Shown here one piece after another: positions 6,240-13,873 of a stretch of DNA of 16,878 nucleotides (position 1 is its first letter; every line of letters begins with the position of its first letter). The notes beneath the pieces are model-generated. The model did no database searches. It was not told the origin of the DNA and saw nothing but the letters and a program-made list of their open reading frames with translations. The translations under genes were made by a program, and so were the position numbers. This DNA is from JAAYZK01 sp964535025 (GTDB lineage: Bacteria; Planctomycetota; Phycisphaerae; SM23-33; FEN-1343). Location: contig CAZHRW010000027.1 in NCBI GenBank assembly GCA_964535025.1, positions 1 to 16,878 on the forward strand, in the 5' to 3' direction.

Positions 6240-7535
6240 ATGACGGCCCTCCATGAAATCACCGTGGGTCCCGCCAACGCCGATGTCGTCGGGACCGATG
6301 AACGCGCGATCCAGATCGCCCTCGATACCCTCGCCCGGCGCGGCGGCGGGACCGTGCTGGTCGCGCCCGGCACCTACACGCTCCGCGGGCCGGTCCGCCT
6401 GCGGTCGGGCGTGGCGCTGATCGGCGTCGCCGGCGAGACGGTCTTCAAGATGGCCCCCGTCGTCTGCCACCGGCTGGCCGTCGACGCCGACATCGGTCAG
6501 CATACCATCACGCCGGTGAGCACCGAGGGGCTCCAGGTCGGCGCCGGTATCGTCCTGCGCGACCGCGGCAAGCCCGGCGGCAACGCCACCATGCCCCTGA
6601 CGGTCGTCGATATCGCCGACCGAACGCTCCACGTCGACGATTACATCGTCAACGACTGGATCGCCGAAAACGGCGCCGGCCTGGTCACCTACTTCCCGCT
6701 CGTGCACGGCTTCGAGGTCACCGACGCCGTTGTCGAGGACCTCATCCTCGACAGCGAACCGGACGAGGCCAAGCCCCTCCAACGGGCCGGCCGCGTGTTC
6801 TGGGGCGCCTGCCTCTACATCCGACGCGGCACCGACTGCGCCGTCCGCAACGTCGTCGCCCGCAACTGCTACGGCGACGGCATCCGCTTCGGCCAGTCCC
6901 GCCGGATGCTCGTCGAGCACTGCGAGGCCCACGACAACAAGCACTACGGCATGCACCCCGGCAGCCACTCGCCCGAAACCATCATCCGCCACTGCCACAT
7001 CCACCATAACGGCTCCGACGGCCTGTACCTCTGCTGGGGTGTCCACCACGGCGAGTTCACCGACAACGACATCCACCACAACGGCGGGCGGATCCACCGC
7101 AACGGGATCTCCATCGGACATAAGGACACCGACAACCTCATCGCACGCAACCACGTCTGGGAAAACGCCAAGCACGGCGTCTGCTTCCGCATCAAGACCG
7201 AGCCCAACGGCGCCCACCGAAACGTGCTCCGCGACAACCTCATCGAGAACAACGGCTCACCCGAATCCGACGTCCCCGCCGGCCTGGCCGCCGATAAACG
7301 CAACGAGGTCCTCTGCGCCGGCGTCCACATCCGCGGCGTCACGCACGACCTGACCTTTGAACGCAACACCATCCGGGAAACGCGGCCCACCGGCCGCCAA
7401 TACCAGTACAACGCCTTCTACCTCGCCAAGGACGTCGCCCGCGTCAAACTCATCGACAATACCGTCTCCGACCACCCCGGCGGCAAGGTCGACGACCAGT
7501 CCGGCGACGACAGCAACGAGGTAGAGGGCGTCTGA
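6240..7535 (+). CDS. Right-handed parallel beta-helix (pectate-lyase-like) protein without signal peptide
   Basis: The product has 431 residues. It starts with a pectate-lyase-superfamily N-terminal region (IQIALDTLARRGGGTVLVAPGTY, residues 25-46, here split by the usual Gly-rich turn). Regular beta-helix coils follow from about residue 155 to 410, visible as repeated 'NxIxxNGxxGIxI'-type units such as IHHNGSDGLYL and DIHHNGGRIHRNGISIG. Many coil positions carry His, Asn, Asp and Arg, including HDNKHYGMHPGSH (231-243), which could form a binding or catalytic face. Relatives include polysaccharide lyases, epimerases and hydrolases. No signal peptide is present, so it should act in the cytosol. 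A TTG lies directly before the ATG, but AGGAAAGG at 6226-6233 fits the ATG at 6240. It follows the dehydrogenase by 15 bases. Confidence 0.85.
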   Translation: MTALHEITVGPANADVVGTDERAIQIALDTLARRGGGTVLVAPGTYTLRGPVRLRSGVALIGVAGETVFKMAPVVCHRLAVDADIGQHTITPVSTEGLQVGAGIVLRDRGKPGGNATMPLTVVDIADRTLHVDDYIVNDWIAENGAGLVTYFPLVHGFEVTDAVVEDLILDSEPDEAKPLQRAGRVFWGACLYIRRGTDCAVRNVVARNCYGDGIRFGQSRRMLVEHCEAHDNKHYGMHPGSHSPETIIRHCHIHHNGSDGLYLCWGVHHGEFTDNDIHHNGGRIHRNGISIGHKDTDNLIARNHVWENAKHGVCFRIKTEPNGAHRNVLRDNLIENNGSPESDVPAGLAADKRNEVLCAGVHIRGVTHDLTFERNTIRETRPTGRQYQYNAFYLAKDVARVKLIDNTVSDHPGGKVDDQSGDDSNEVEGV

Positions 7536-7563
7536 GCACGACGCTCTCTGCGTAAGACCTTAG

Positions 7564-7591
7564 ATCTGAAATTTCAAATCTGAGATTTCAG
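7564..7591. repeat. AT-rich tandem repeat of a palindromic unit, able to form a hairpin
   Basis: Two copies of ATCTGARATTTCA lie at 7564-7576 and 7578-7590, differing at one base. The first contains the perfect 10-bp palindrome TGAAATTTCA. Together they can fold into a hairpin in which 7566-7576 pairs with 7581-7591 (10 Watson-Crick pairs and one wobble) around a 4-base loop. No T run follows, so a simple terminator is unlikely. It lies between the beta-helix and URO-D genes and is strikingly AT-rich for this DNA. Confidence 0.6.
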
Positions 7592-7626
7592 GTGTGCGCC
7601 GGGATCGTGATCGCGAGGAACCGACC

Positions 7627-8775
7627 ATGCCCGCCACCATGACCTCCCGCGAGCGCCTCATCGCGCTGCTGACGGGCGCGCCGACCGACCGGATCGGCCT
7701 GCACGTGATGGGCGTGCGGCCGTGGACCGACTGGTGGATGGCCGGCCGCCACCGGAGCTACGGGCCCGTCATCGAGGCCGTCGCCGCCAGGGCGGACCTG
7801 CCGGCGGCGATCGGGTTCGCCACCGGCTTCTTCGACTCGGCCGGCGAGATCGATCGGACGACGTCCGTCGAGCCGGTCCGCGGCCACCCGGGCGTCGAGC
7901 ACCGCATCACGCGGGTCCGCACGCCCGACGGCGTGCTGCGGCAGGTCTACGCCGTCGACACCGCCAACCCGCTGCCGATGCCCGTCGAGCATTTCATCAA
8001 GACGCCCGCCGACGTCGACCGCTTCGGCGCCCTGCCGTACGTGCCGCTGGAGCCGGACATCGAGCCGATCCTCGAACTCGACCGCCGGATCGGCGATCGG
8101 GGCATCGTCATGGTGGGGCTGGGCTCGAACGCCGTCGGACAGGTCCATCAACTGCTCGGCAGCGAACGGATGGCCATCTGGGCCTGCGAGCACCGCGACC
8201 TGATCTTTCGCCTGCTCGACGAAATGCTCCGCCGCAAGCTCGACGTCGTGAGGGCGCTGGCCGCGACGGGCCTGACGCGGCGGATGCCGGTGTGCTTCAT
8301 GCACGTCGGCGCCGAGGCCGCCGTCCCGCCGCTGCACGGGCCGGCCGACTTCCGCGACTTCGTCACCCGCTACGACACCCCCCTGCACGAGGCGATCCAC
8401 GCGATCGGCGGGTTCGTCCGCGTCCACTGTCACGGGTCGGTGGGCAAGGTGCTCGACGACTTCGTCGCCATGGGGACCGACATGCTCCATCCCGTCGAGG
8501 CCCCGCCCATGGGCGATATCACCCTCCCCGACGCCAAACGCCGCGCCGCCGGCCGGATGACGATCGAGGGCAACCTCCAGATCGCCCACCTCTACGAGGA
8601 CGCCCCCGACGTCTTCGCCGCCCGCGTCGAACGCACCATCGCCGAGGGCAAGCCCGACGGCCGCTTCTGTCTGACACCCACCGCCAGCCCCTACACCGTC
8701 GAGCTGTCCGATCGCGCCGTGAGCAACTACCTCACGCTGATCGACCTGGCCGAGACCCTGGGGCGCTACGAGTGA
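7627..8775 (+). CDS. URO-D superfamily protein (uroporphyrinogen decarboxylase / corrinoid methyltransferase-like)
   Basis: The product has 382 residues. The N-terminal TSRERLIALLTGAPTDRI is the usual opening of URO-D-fold proteins. The C-terminal half has RVHCHGSVGKVLDDFVAMGTDMLHPVEAPPMGDI-like family sequence, here at about residues 265-297, and IEGNLQ (313-318). True HemE has a different, Arg-containing N-terminal signature. The HCHG (267-270) with nearby H288 and E291 resembles the metal-binding region of the MtaA/CmuA-type methyltransferase branch, so a methyl-transfer role is possible but unproven. The open frame begins at a GTG at 7594, but GAGG (7615-7618) lies 8 bases before the ATG at 7627 and the family motif starts right after it. 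It is the third gene of the rightward operon, 91 bases behind the beta-helix gene. It ends 21 bases before a convergent gene. Confidence 0.85.
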   Translation: MPATMTSRERLIALLTGAPTDRIGLHVMGVRPWTDWWMAGRHRSYGPVIEAVAARADLPAAIGFATGFFDSAGEIDRTTSVEPVRGHPGVEHRITRVRTPDGVLRQVYAVDTANPLPMPVEHFIKTPADVDRFGALPYVPLEPDIEPILELDRRIGDRGIVMVGLGSNAVGQVHQLLGSERMAIWACEHRDLIFRLLDEMLRRKLDVVRALAATGLTRRMPVCFMHVGAEAAVPPLHGPADFRDFVTRYDTPLHEAIHAIGGFVRVHCHGSVGKVLDDFVAMGTDMLHPVEAPPMGDITLPDAKRRAAGRMTIEGNLQIAHLYEDAPDVFAARVERTIAEGKPDGRFCLTPTASPYTVELSDRAVSNYLTLIDLAETLGRYE

Positions 8776-8796
8776 GCGAGGGGTCGAAATGGCCGC

Positions 8797-9882
8797 CTAC
8801 CCGCGCCGTCGTCGCAGCGCCGCCGTCCCCGCGGCCGCCAGGAGCAGTGCGGTGGACGGCTCGGGCACGATGCCACGACCGAAGCACTGCTTGAAGAGGG
8901 CGAAGTCGTCCAGGTTCACCGCGCCGTCGGCGTTCACGTCGCCCATCTCCGGCGTGACGCCCTCGGTCATGCCGAAGTGGGTCTTGAGGATCATGAAGTC
9001 GTCCAGGTCGATGTCGCCGTCGTCGATGGCGAAGATGCGAAAGACCGCGACGCAGGGGTCGAACCATTCGACGTGGCCCAGGGCGGTGATCGCCGCCGGC
9101 GGGTCGAAGACGCCGGCGAAGGGATCGTAGCCGACGGCGTCGTCGCCGTCCGGCGACAGGCACGTGATCGTGCTGCCGCCGCGGGCGAGCCACAGGGCCA
9201 CGTCGACATAGTAGGACGCACCCCCGCAGGGGCAGCCGTCCGGGTCGAAATCCCCCGGCGTTCCACGCGCGTAGGTGCCGACGACGGCGAGGGCCGTCAC
9301 CGGTTCGCCCGCCGGCAGGGGTTTCGTCCCCCCTGCCGCGCCGGCCGCGGCGGGCACGCCCACCAGGACGTCGGCGGCTTCGTCGGCGATCCACACGTGG
9401 TCGTCCAAACGGGACACGCCCGCCACGCGACCGGCCGTCCACCAGGCGTCGGCGAGGCACGACCCGTCGAGCGTGTAGCGGCTGACAGCGTAGCCGGTCG
9501 AGAGCCACAGCTCGTCGCCGAGCTGCGTCATCGCCGTGATGGACGCCGAGAGGACGTCGAAGAGATTGAACCGCCGCAGCAGGCGGCGCTGCGCGGGATC
9601 GAACGCGGCGACGGCGCCGTGGTCGCCGGCGGCGACCCAGACCTCGTCGTTGACCTGCGCGATCGCCGTGATCGGCTCGTCCAGGCCCGACTCGAAGAAC
9701 CACGCCTCGCCCGGCCAGCCCCGCGGGCCCGCGGGGTCCAGCACCCAGATCCTCCCCGCCGCATCGGCCGCCCAGACCTCCGAGACATTCCCGGCGTTCT
9801 CGACGATCCGCCCGCCCGCGGCAACACCCGCGGCCGCGACCACCACACCGAGCACCGAAAGCATCCTGACCTGCGCGAGCAT
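8797..9882 (-). CDS. Secreted beta-propeller-like protein with dockerin repeats and a PEP-CTERM tail
   Basis: The product has 361 residues. Residues 1-24 form a Sec signal peptide (MLAQVRMLSVLGVVVAAAGV, then AAGG). Residues 33-175 contain four similar blade-like units, for example NDEVWVAAGDHGAVAAFDP and GDELWLSTGYAVSRYTLDG, which suggest a small beta-propeller. Residues 287-335 hold two dockerin-type, EF-hand-like repeats: DDGDIDLDDFMILKTHFG and GDVNADGAVNLDDFALF. Residues 339-361 are a PEP-CTERM sorting signal: VPEPSTA, a hydrophobic stretch, then RRRR. The protein is thus exported and probably processed by an exosortase-like enzyme. Ligand unknown; Cys217/Cys219 sit in a DxDxDG-like loop. 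The start is the ATG at 9882, preceded by GGGAG; a GTG at 9900 is less likely. It lies downstream of the CBM9-like gene with its own likely promoter. Confidence 0.88.
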   Translation of the reverse strand: MLAQVRMLSVLGVVVAAAGVAAGGRIVENAGNVSEVWAADAAGRIWVLDPAGPRGWPGEAWFFESGLDEPITAIAQVNDEVWVAAGDHGAVAAFDPAQRRLLRRFNLFDVLSASITAMTQLGDELWLSTGYAVSRYTLDGSCLADAWWTAGRVAGVSRLDDHVWIADEAADVLVGVPAAAGAAGGTKPLPAGEPVTALAVVGTYARGTPGDFDPDGCPCGGASYYVDVALWLARGGSTITCLSPDGDDAVGYDPFAGVFDPPAAITALGHVEWFDPCVAVFRIFAIDDGDIDLDDFMILKTHFGMTEGVTPEMGDVNADGAVNLDDFALFKQCFGRGIVPEPSTALLLAAAGTAALRRRRG

Positions 9883-9918
9883 CGTTCTCTCCCTATGCAC
9901 CGTGAATCCCCGAGCGGC

Positions 9919-9947
9919 ACCCTAGCACGAATATGTACGTTCGTCAA
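9919..9947 (-). promoter_or_regulatory. Promoter of the dockerin/PEP-CTERM gene with embedded inverted repeat
   Basis: On the minus strand TTGACG (9942-9947) and TAGGGT (9919-9924) are separated by 17 bases. The -10 box is a GC-rich variant. The spacer holds a perfect inverted repeat, ACGAA (9927-9931) and TTCGT (9940-9944) around 8 bases, in the position of an operator. Transcription would start near 9912, about 30 bases before the start codon. Confidence 0.5.
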
Positions 9948-9985
9948 TATACAAATCCTAAGCGCCCGCGCCGCGACGGCCGTGC

Positions 9986-10654
9986 TCACCCGAAGGTCAT
10001 CCGCCCGAATGCCTCGGGGCGATGGAAATCGGGCGTGGGATGGCGGGCGGCGTCGATGGGGGCCCAGGTGGCGAACTGCGGGTCGCTCCGGCCGCCGCAG
10101 CGGTAGAGGTTCACCCGCCAGTCGGAGCCGGCGGTGGGGCGGACGGGCTTACCGGCGAGGTGGCCGAGCACCTCCCACGGCAGGCGGACGACGACCCACC
10201 AGGCCTCGTCGTCGGGCGATTCGGCCTTGGTCGGACCGGGCAGGCTCGTGGCGATCTCGACGCGCCTGGCCCACGTCGCGTCGACGGTCGAACGCGGGCG
10301 CCGGGCGGGGCCGTAGCCCAGGAGGAAGGTCCCGCAGCAGTTGACTTCCAGGTTGAAATAGTCCGGCCCGGCGGGCGGATCGACCGTCGCGAACAGCTCG
10401 ACGCAACTGTCGAGGGACACGGCGCTGTTCAGATCGGTCCGCTCGGCCGAGCTGTGGCGGTCGCGGCAGTGGACCTGGGCATAGAGGGCCTCGTCGTCAT
10501 ACAGCAGGCGGGCCGCGGTGGGCTGCTTGTCGCCCCCGGTGTACCACGGGTACGTGTCGATCCGCAGCACCGGGGCGTCGGCCCAGGGTGTCGCCTGCAC
10601 GTCGCCGGCGAGCGGCGGAGGCGTCGGCGTGCGTTCGATGCGGTATGTTCGCAT
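9986..10654 (-). CDS. CBM9-like carbohydrate-binding protein
   Basis: The 222-residue product is a single carbohydrate-binding family 9-like beta-sandwich from end to end. The pattern RIERTPTPPPLAGD at the start, ARLLYDDEALYAQVHCRD (48-65), DSCVELFATVD (82-92), DYFNLEVNCCGTFLLGYG (98-115), AWWVVVRLPWEVLG (151-164), WRVNLYRC (179-186) and the closing FHRPEAFGRMTFG are family hallmarks. Family members bind sugar ends or xylan, and similar stand-alone proteins are common in planctomycetes. No signal peptide is visible, so it may remain in the cytoplasm. GGGAGGAG lies 7 bases before the ATG. The frame continues further upstream, but that start would run into the divergent GH39-like gene and lacks these features. 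It stands between the dockerin gene and the divergent hydrolase gene. Confidence 0.85.
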   Translation of the reverse strand: MRTYRIERTPTPPPLAGDVQATPWADAPVLRIDTYPWYTGGDKQPTAARLLYDDEALYAQVHCRDRHSSAERTDLNSAVSLDSCVELFATVDPPAGPDYFNLEVNCCGTFLLGYGPARRPRSTVDATWARRVEIATSLPGPTKAESPDDEAWWVVVRLPWEVLGHLAGKPVRPTAGSDWRVNLYRCGGRSDPQFATWAPIDAARHPTPDFHRPEAFGRMTFG

Positions 10655-10734
10655 GGTCGGGCTCCTCCCGGGGCAGATGGTTCCGCGTGTCGTCAGCGAT
10701 GGTGCTACCGCGGCGTCGCGCGGAATGCAAGCCC

Positions 10735-10762
10735 TTGTGCCCGCCTCCGGCCGCGGTAGAAT
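10735..10762 (+). promoter_or_regulatory. Promoter of the GH39-like gene, probably giving a leaderless transcript
   Basis: TTGTGC (10735-10740) and TAGAAT (10757-10762) are separated by 16 bases. The -10 box matches consensus at 5 of 6. The ATG at 10770 begins 7 bases after it, about where transcription should start, and no ribosome binding site precedes that ATG. Confidence 0.55.
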
Positions 10763-10769
10763 CGTCTCC

Positions 10770-13004
10770 ATGGAACGATGCACCTGGGGGCAGAAGCGGA
10801 TCATGCGGAAGAATCTCCCCGCCGATGGCGACGGATGGTGGCGCGGCGGCGTTCGATGGCGGGCCTGGACGGCCCTGCTGTGCCTGGCGGCGCTGCCGGC
10901 GACGGCGGCGGCCGAGCTCCACCTCGACGCCTCGACACTCGATGCGCTTCCCGCCGGCGCGGTGCGCCATCCGAGCGTCGCGGCCCTTCCCGACGGGACG
11001 GGCGTCACGTTCGCCGACGGCGGCGTGACGGTCCCGACGGCCGGCCATCTCGCGGCCGACGACGGTGCGGTGAGCTTCCGCTTCCGCGCCCCTGATGCCG
11101 ACGGGCGGGCCACGCTGCTGTCCATGGCGGCGCATCCGTCGTTCCGCCTGCAGTTGTACCTTCGTCACGGACGCATGGCCCTCCAGCACCAAACCAACGA
11201 CGGAAACGCCGACTGGATTCACTACCGCGACAGCCGTTCGTGGCAGCACGGCTCCACCCATCGCGCCCGCGTGGCATGGCGCAACCACGCCGACGACGCG
11301 TGGCTGCTCATGCTGTTCGTGGACGGCCGCCTCCGGGGCACCGCCGTGGTCGATCGCCCGACGCGCTGGCCGGCGACGTGTTCCATCGGCGTCCGCGGCG
11401 AAAAGGACCCCTTCGGCGGCGTGATCGAGCGGGTCGACCTGGCCGCGAGCGCCGGGGAAGCGCCGGAGCTGGCCGGCTCCGAACGGGTGGTGCGAGTCGA
11501 CGCCGGTCGGACCGTCGGCGAGTGCTACGCCTTCTGGCGGGTCGCCAATGCGACCAAGCCGTTTGAGTTCGTCGAGCCGGGGTTCTTCGAGCGGTTCGGC
11601 AAGTCCAAGCCGTTTTGCACGGAGATCAGTTGCATCTACCTGATGGGCGGGCGATGGCCCGATCAGGACCCGATGTACCGCGGGGCGATAAACGGCCGCC
11701 CGTTGACGGATTTCTCGTCGCTGCGGGCGCAACTGCGGGCGGTGATCGACGCCGGCTACACGCCGCGGATCGTGCTGGATAATGTGCCCTATACGATGAG
11801 CCACCCACCGGCGGAGAACAAGTACGGCAACACGGCCCCGCCGTACGACGAGGACGTCTGGGCCGCCTACGTCCGCGGCGCGGTGCGGGCGATGATCGAG
11901 GAGTTCGGGCGCGAGACGGTCCGCCGATGGTGGTTCCGGGTGAGCACCGAGCCGGATCTGCGCCCCCATCACTGGGCCGGGACCAAGGAGCAGTGGCTGT
12001 CGCATTTCGACCACACCGTCGCGGCGGTGACCGCCGAATTGGACGGGGCGCGGATCGAGCCGGGCAATATCCTCAACCCTGCCGGCTCGGTGCACGGGGA
12101 GGGGCGGCTGTGGGGCCTGGAGATCATCGACCACGCCGCCACCGGCCGTAACGCGGCCACCGGCGCGACGGGCACGCGGATGGATGCGTTCGGCTGCTCG
12201 TGGTACACCGCCGTGGGCCGGTCGCTTGACGACTTCGACCGGGCTGTCGCGGCGATGCGCGAGCGCCTCGCGCGCTACCCGCAGTTTGCCGACCTGCCGC
12301 TGCACATCGGCGAGCACCTGGTCCTGCACGACCAGGCGGGCCGACGTCTGTGGGCCGGCGAGGCCACCGAATGGTCGGCCGCGTTTTATGCCGCGTTCGC
12401 CGAGCGGGTGTATGCGCTGGATGTGGACGTGGTCCACGAATGGTCCCACGCCACCGACGGCGTGCCGCACGCCAAGGGCCACGTCATCGCCATGCTGGCT
12501 CGCATGGTGGGGGGGCGCCGCCTCGCGGTGACGGTCGACGCCGACGACGATTCGGCCGCCCGCTGCGGGGCGATCGCCGCCGCCCGGGACGGCCGCCTCT
12601 TCATCCTGCTGTACAACCACCGCCCCTGGCGCCTGCCCCGTGTCGACGAAACCGTCCACCTGGTGGTGACCGATCCGCGGATGGCCGACACGCCGGCCTG
12701 GACGCTGTCGGAATGGACGGTCGACGCCAACCGCGGGGTGTGGGCCTATGCCTACGAAGCCGACTGCGCCGCGGCGGGGCTGGCGCCGCTGGAGGGCTCG
12801 GGCCGCTACGAGGCCTCGCCCACACGGGCGTACGGGCCCGAGGGCCCGACGGTCTTCCGCGCCAACCGCGAGAAATACCTCGGCCTGTCCCGCCTGGCGC
12901 CCACCCGCGAGGCCGATGTCGTCGAGGTCCGTGACGGCGCGATCCGGCTGGACCTCGTCATGACCGGTCACAGCGTACGCCTGCTGGAACTGGTCCCCGA
13001 TTGA
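10770..13004 (+). CDS. Secreted glycoside hydrolase, LamG-like domain plus GH39-like catalytic domain
   Basis: With the start at 10770 the product has 744 residues. A long basic N-region leads into a Sec signal peptide (WTALLCLAALPATAAA, ending near residue 48). Residues about 49-215 resemble a concanavalin A-like/LamG sandwich (VSFRFRAPDADGRATLLSM, LQLYLRHGRMALQHQ). From about 225 onward the protein resembles GH39/clan GH-A (beta/alpha)8 barrels. WWFRVSTEPD carries the likely acid/base E394, and PLHIGEHLV carries the likely nucleophile E515. A short beta domain seems to close the C-terminus. GH39 members are mainly beta-xylosidases and alpha-L-iduronidases; the substrate here is open. An in-frame ATG at 10803 would also give a good signal peptide, but neither start has a strong ribosome binding site. 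The promoter at 10735-10762 favours 10770. It is divergent from the CBM9-like gene. Confidence 0.82.
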   Translation: MERCTWGQKRIMRKNLPADGDGWWRGGVRWRAWTALLCLAALPATAAAELHLDASTLDALPAGAVRHPSVAALPDGTGVTFADGGVTVPTAGHLAADDGAVSFRFRAPDADGRATLLSMAAHPSFRLQLYLRHGRMALQHQTNDGNADWIHYRDSRSWQHGSTHRARVAWRNHADDAWLLMLFVDGRLRGTAVVDRPTRWPATCSIGVRGEKDPFGGVIERVDLAASAGEAPELAGSERVVRVDAGRTVGECYAFWRVANATKPFEFVEPGFFERFGKSKPFCTEISCIYLMGGRWPDQDPMYRGAINGRPLTDFSSLRAQLRAVIDAGYTPRIVLDNVPYTMSHPPAENKYGNTAPPYDEDVWAAYVRGAVRAMIEEFGRETVRRWWFRVSTEPDLRPHHWAGTKEQWLSHFDHTVAAVTAELDGARIEPGNILNPAGSVHGEGRLWGLEIIDHAATGRNAATGATGTRMDAFGCSWYTAVGRSLDDFDRAVAAMRERLARYPQFADLPLHIGEHLVLHDQAGRRLWAGEATEWSAAFYAAFAERVYALDVDVVHEWSHATDGVPHAKGHVIAMLARMVGGRRLAVTVDADDDSAARCGAIAAARDGRLFILLYNHRPWRLPRVDETVHLVVTDPRMADTPAWTLSEWTVDANRGVWAYAYEADCAAAGLAPLEGSGRYEASPTRAYGPEGPTVFRANREKYLGLSRLAPTREADVVEVRDGAIRLDLVMTGHSVRLLELVPD

Positions 13005-13015
13005 CCTGTGGCCGC

Positions 13016-13873
13016 TTACCGGTACCACGACACCGAGACGCCGCCCCACAGTTCGTCCTCGAGCAGCGGGGTGCCGTCGGCGAGTTTGTCGTCGGTAAGC
13101 GCCTGGCTGAAGTTGATGAAGCCTCCGATCGCGAAGCTGCCGTACTCCGGCGGGACCTCCAGCGCCGCGCCGAAATCGTAGGTGATCCCCAGTCCGTAGA
13201 CGATATTGGCCAGTTGCGTCGTGGTGCCGGTCAGGTAGCGGTGGTCGGCGCCGAGGACGACCGACGGGGTGGCCGAGAGGCCTTTGACAAGGTCTTCCAG
13301 GTCGAACGTGTGTTGGACGCCGACCTCGATCCAACTGTCGTGGCTGAAATTGTCCAGGTCCATGTAGTACGACACCCAGGGGCTCAGGACGGGTTGCTCG
13401 GTGCCCCACAGGTCCGCGTCGTCGAGGCTCAGCGAGACGTAGCCCTCGTTGGTGGTGTCGCCGCTGTCGCCGGCGGGGAAGGTGTAGAGGATCCAACCCA
13501 GCTCGGCGTAAACGGGCCCGAGCGTGTTGCCGTAGAAGGCGGTGTAGTCCACCTCCTGCAGGTGGCTGTCGGCGTCGGGATCGAGTTCATCCTGGCCGGC
13601 GAACCACTCGAACCAGACGTTGCCGCCGAAGGTGCCGATCCGGGTGTCCACGGCCCCGTGGACCTTCACCTGGTGGTTGAGGTCCTCGCGGCCCTCGCCG
13701 TCGTACTCGCTGAGGTTCAGCCCGCGCCAGACGTAGTCGGTGGCCAGCGTGTAGGTCACGCCGTACGAGAACACCAGGTCCTCGTCGTCCTGGGCCCGTG
13801 CCGCCGAGACGAGCGACACGACGACCAGCAGGGCACACATCGGAAGCAGGATCAATTTGGTGGTTGCGTGCAT
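13016..13873 (-). CDS. Outer-membrane beta-barrel protein, TorF/TIGR02001-like porin
   Basis: The product has 285 residues. Residues 1-27 form a Sec signal peptide (KLILLPMCALLVVVSLVSAARA, split here for length, cleaved before QDDED). The mature part begins VFSYGVTYTLATDYVWRGLNLSEYD, close to the opening of the TorF-type putative porin family. It continues with alternating beta strands such as VWFEWFA, VYAELGWILYTF, YVSLSLDD, WVSYYMDL and SWIEVGVQHTF, ending in WGGVSVSWYR. This suggests a beta-barrel in the outer membrane, though the last residue is Arg rather than the common Phe. AAGGA lies about 9 bases before the ATG at 13873; an upstream start at 13945 is less likely because the signal peptide would be internal. 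It converges on the GH39-like gene with 11 bases between stop codons, which makes uptake of released sugars plausible but unproven. Confidence 0.78.
   Translation of the reverse strand: MHATTKLILLPMCALLVVVSLVSAARAQDDEDLVFSYGVTYTLATDYVWRGLNLSEYDGEGREDLNHQVKVHGAVDTRIGTFGGNVWFEWFAGQDELDPDADSHLQEVDYTAFYGNTLGPVYAELGWILYTFPAGDSGDTTNEGYVSLSLDDADLWGTEQPVLSPWVSYYMDLDNFSHDSWIEVGVQHTFDLEDLVKGLSATPSVVLGADHRYLTGTTTQLANIVYGLGITYDFGAALEVPPEYGSFAIGGFINFSQALTDDKLADGTPLLEDELWGGVSVSWYR

Noticed and set aside
5124..7217. Minus-strand open frame of 697 codons
   Set aside because: It mirrors the dehydrogenase and beta-helix genes; the Val/Asp/Ala-rich sequence has no recognisable motif.
7536..7560. Short ACGC/GCGT inverted repeat after the beta-helix stop codon
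   Set aside because: Only 4 base pairs and no T run, so not a convincing terminator.
10497..13496. Minus-strand open frame of 999 codons
   Set aside because: It is antisense to the GH39-like gene and overlaps the porin gene in another frame. Composition is Arg/Gly/His-rich and no domain or start signal is visible.
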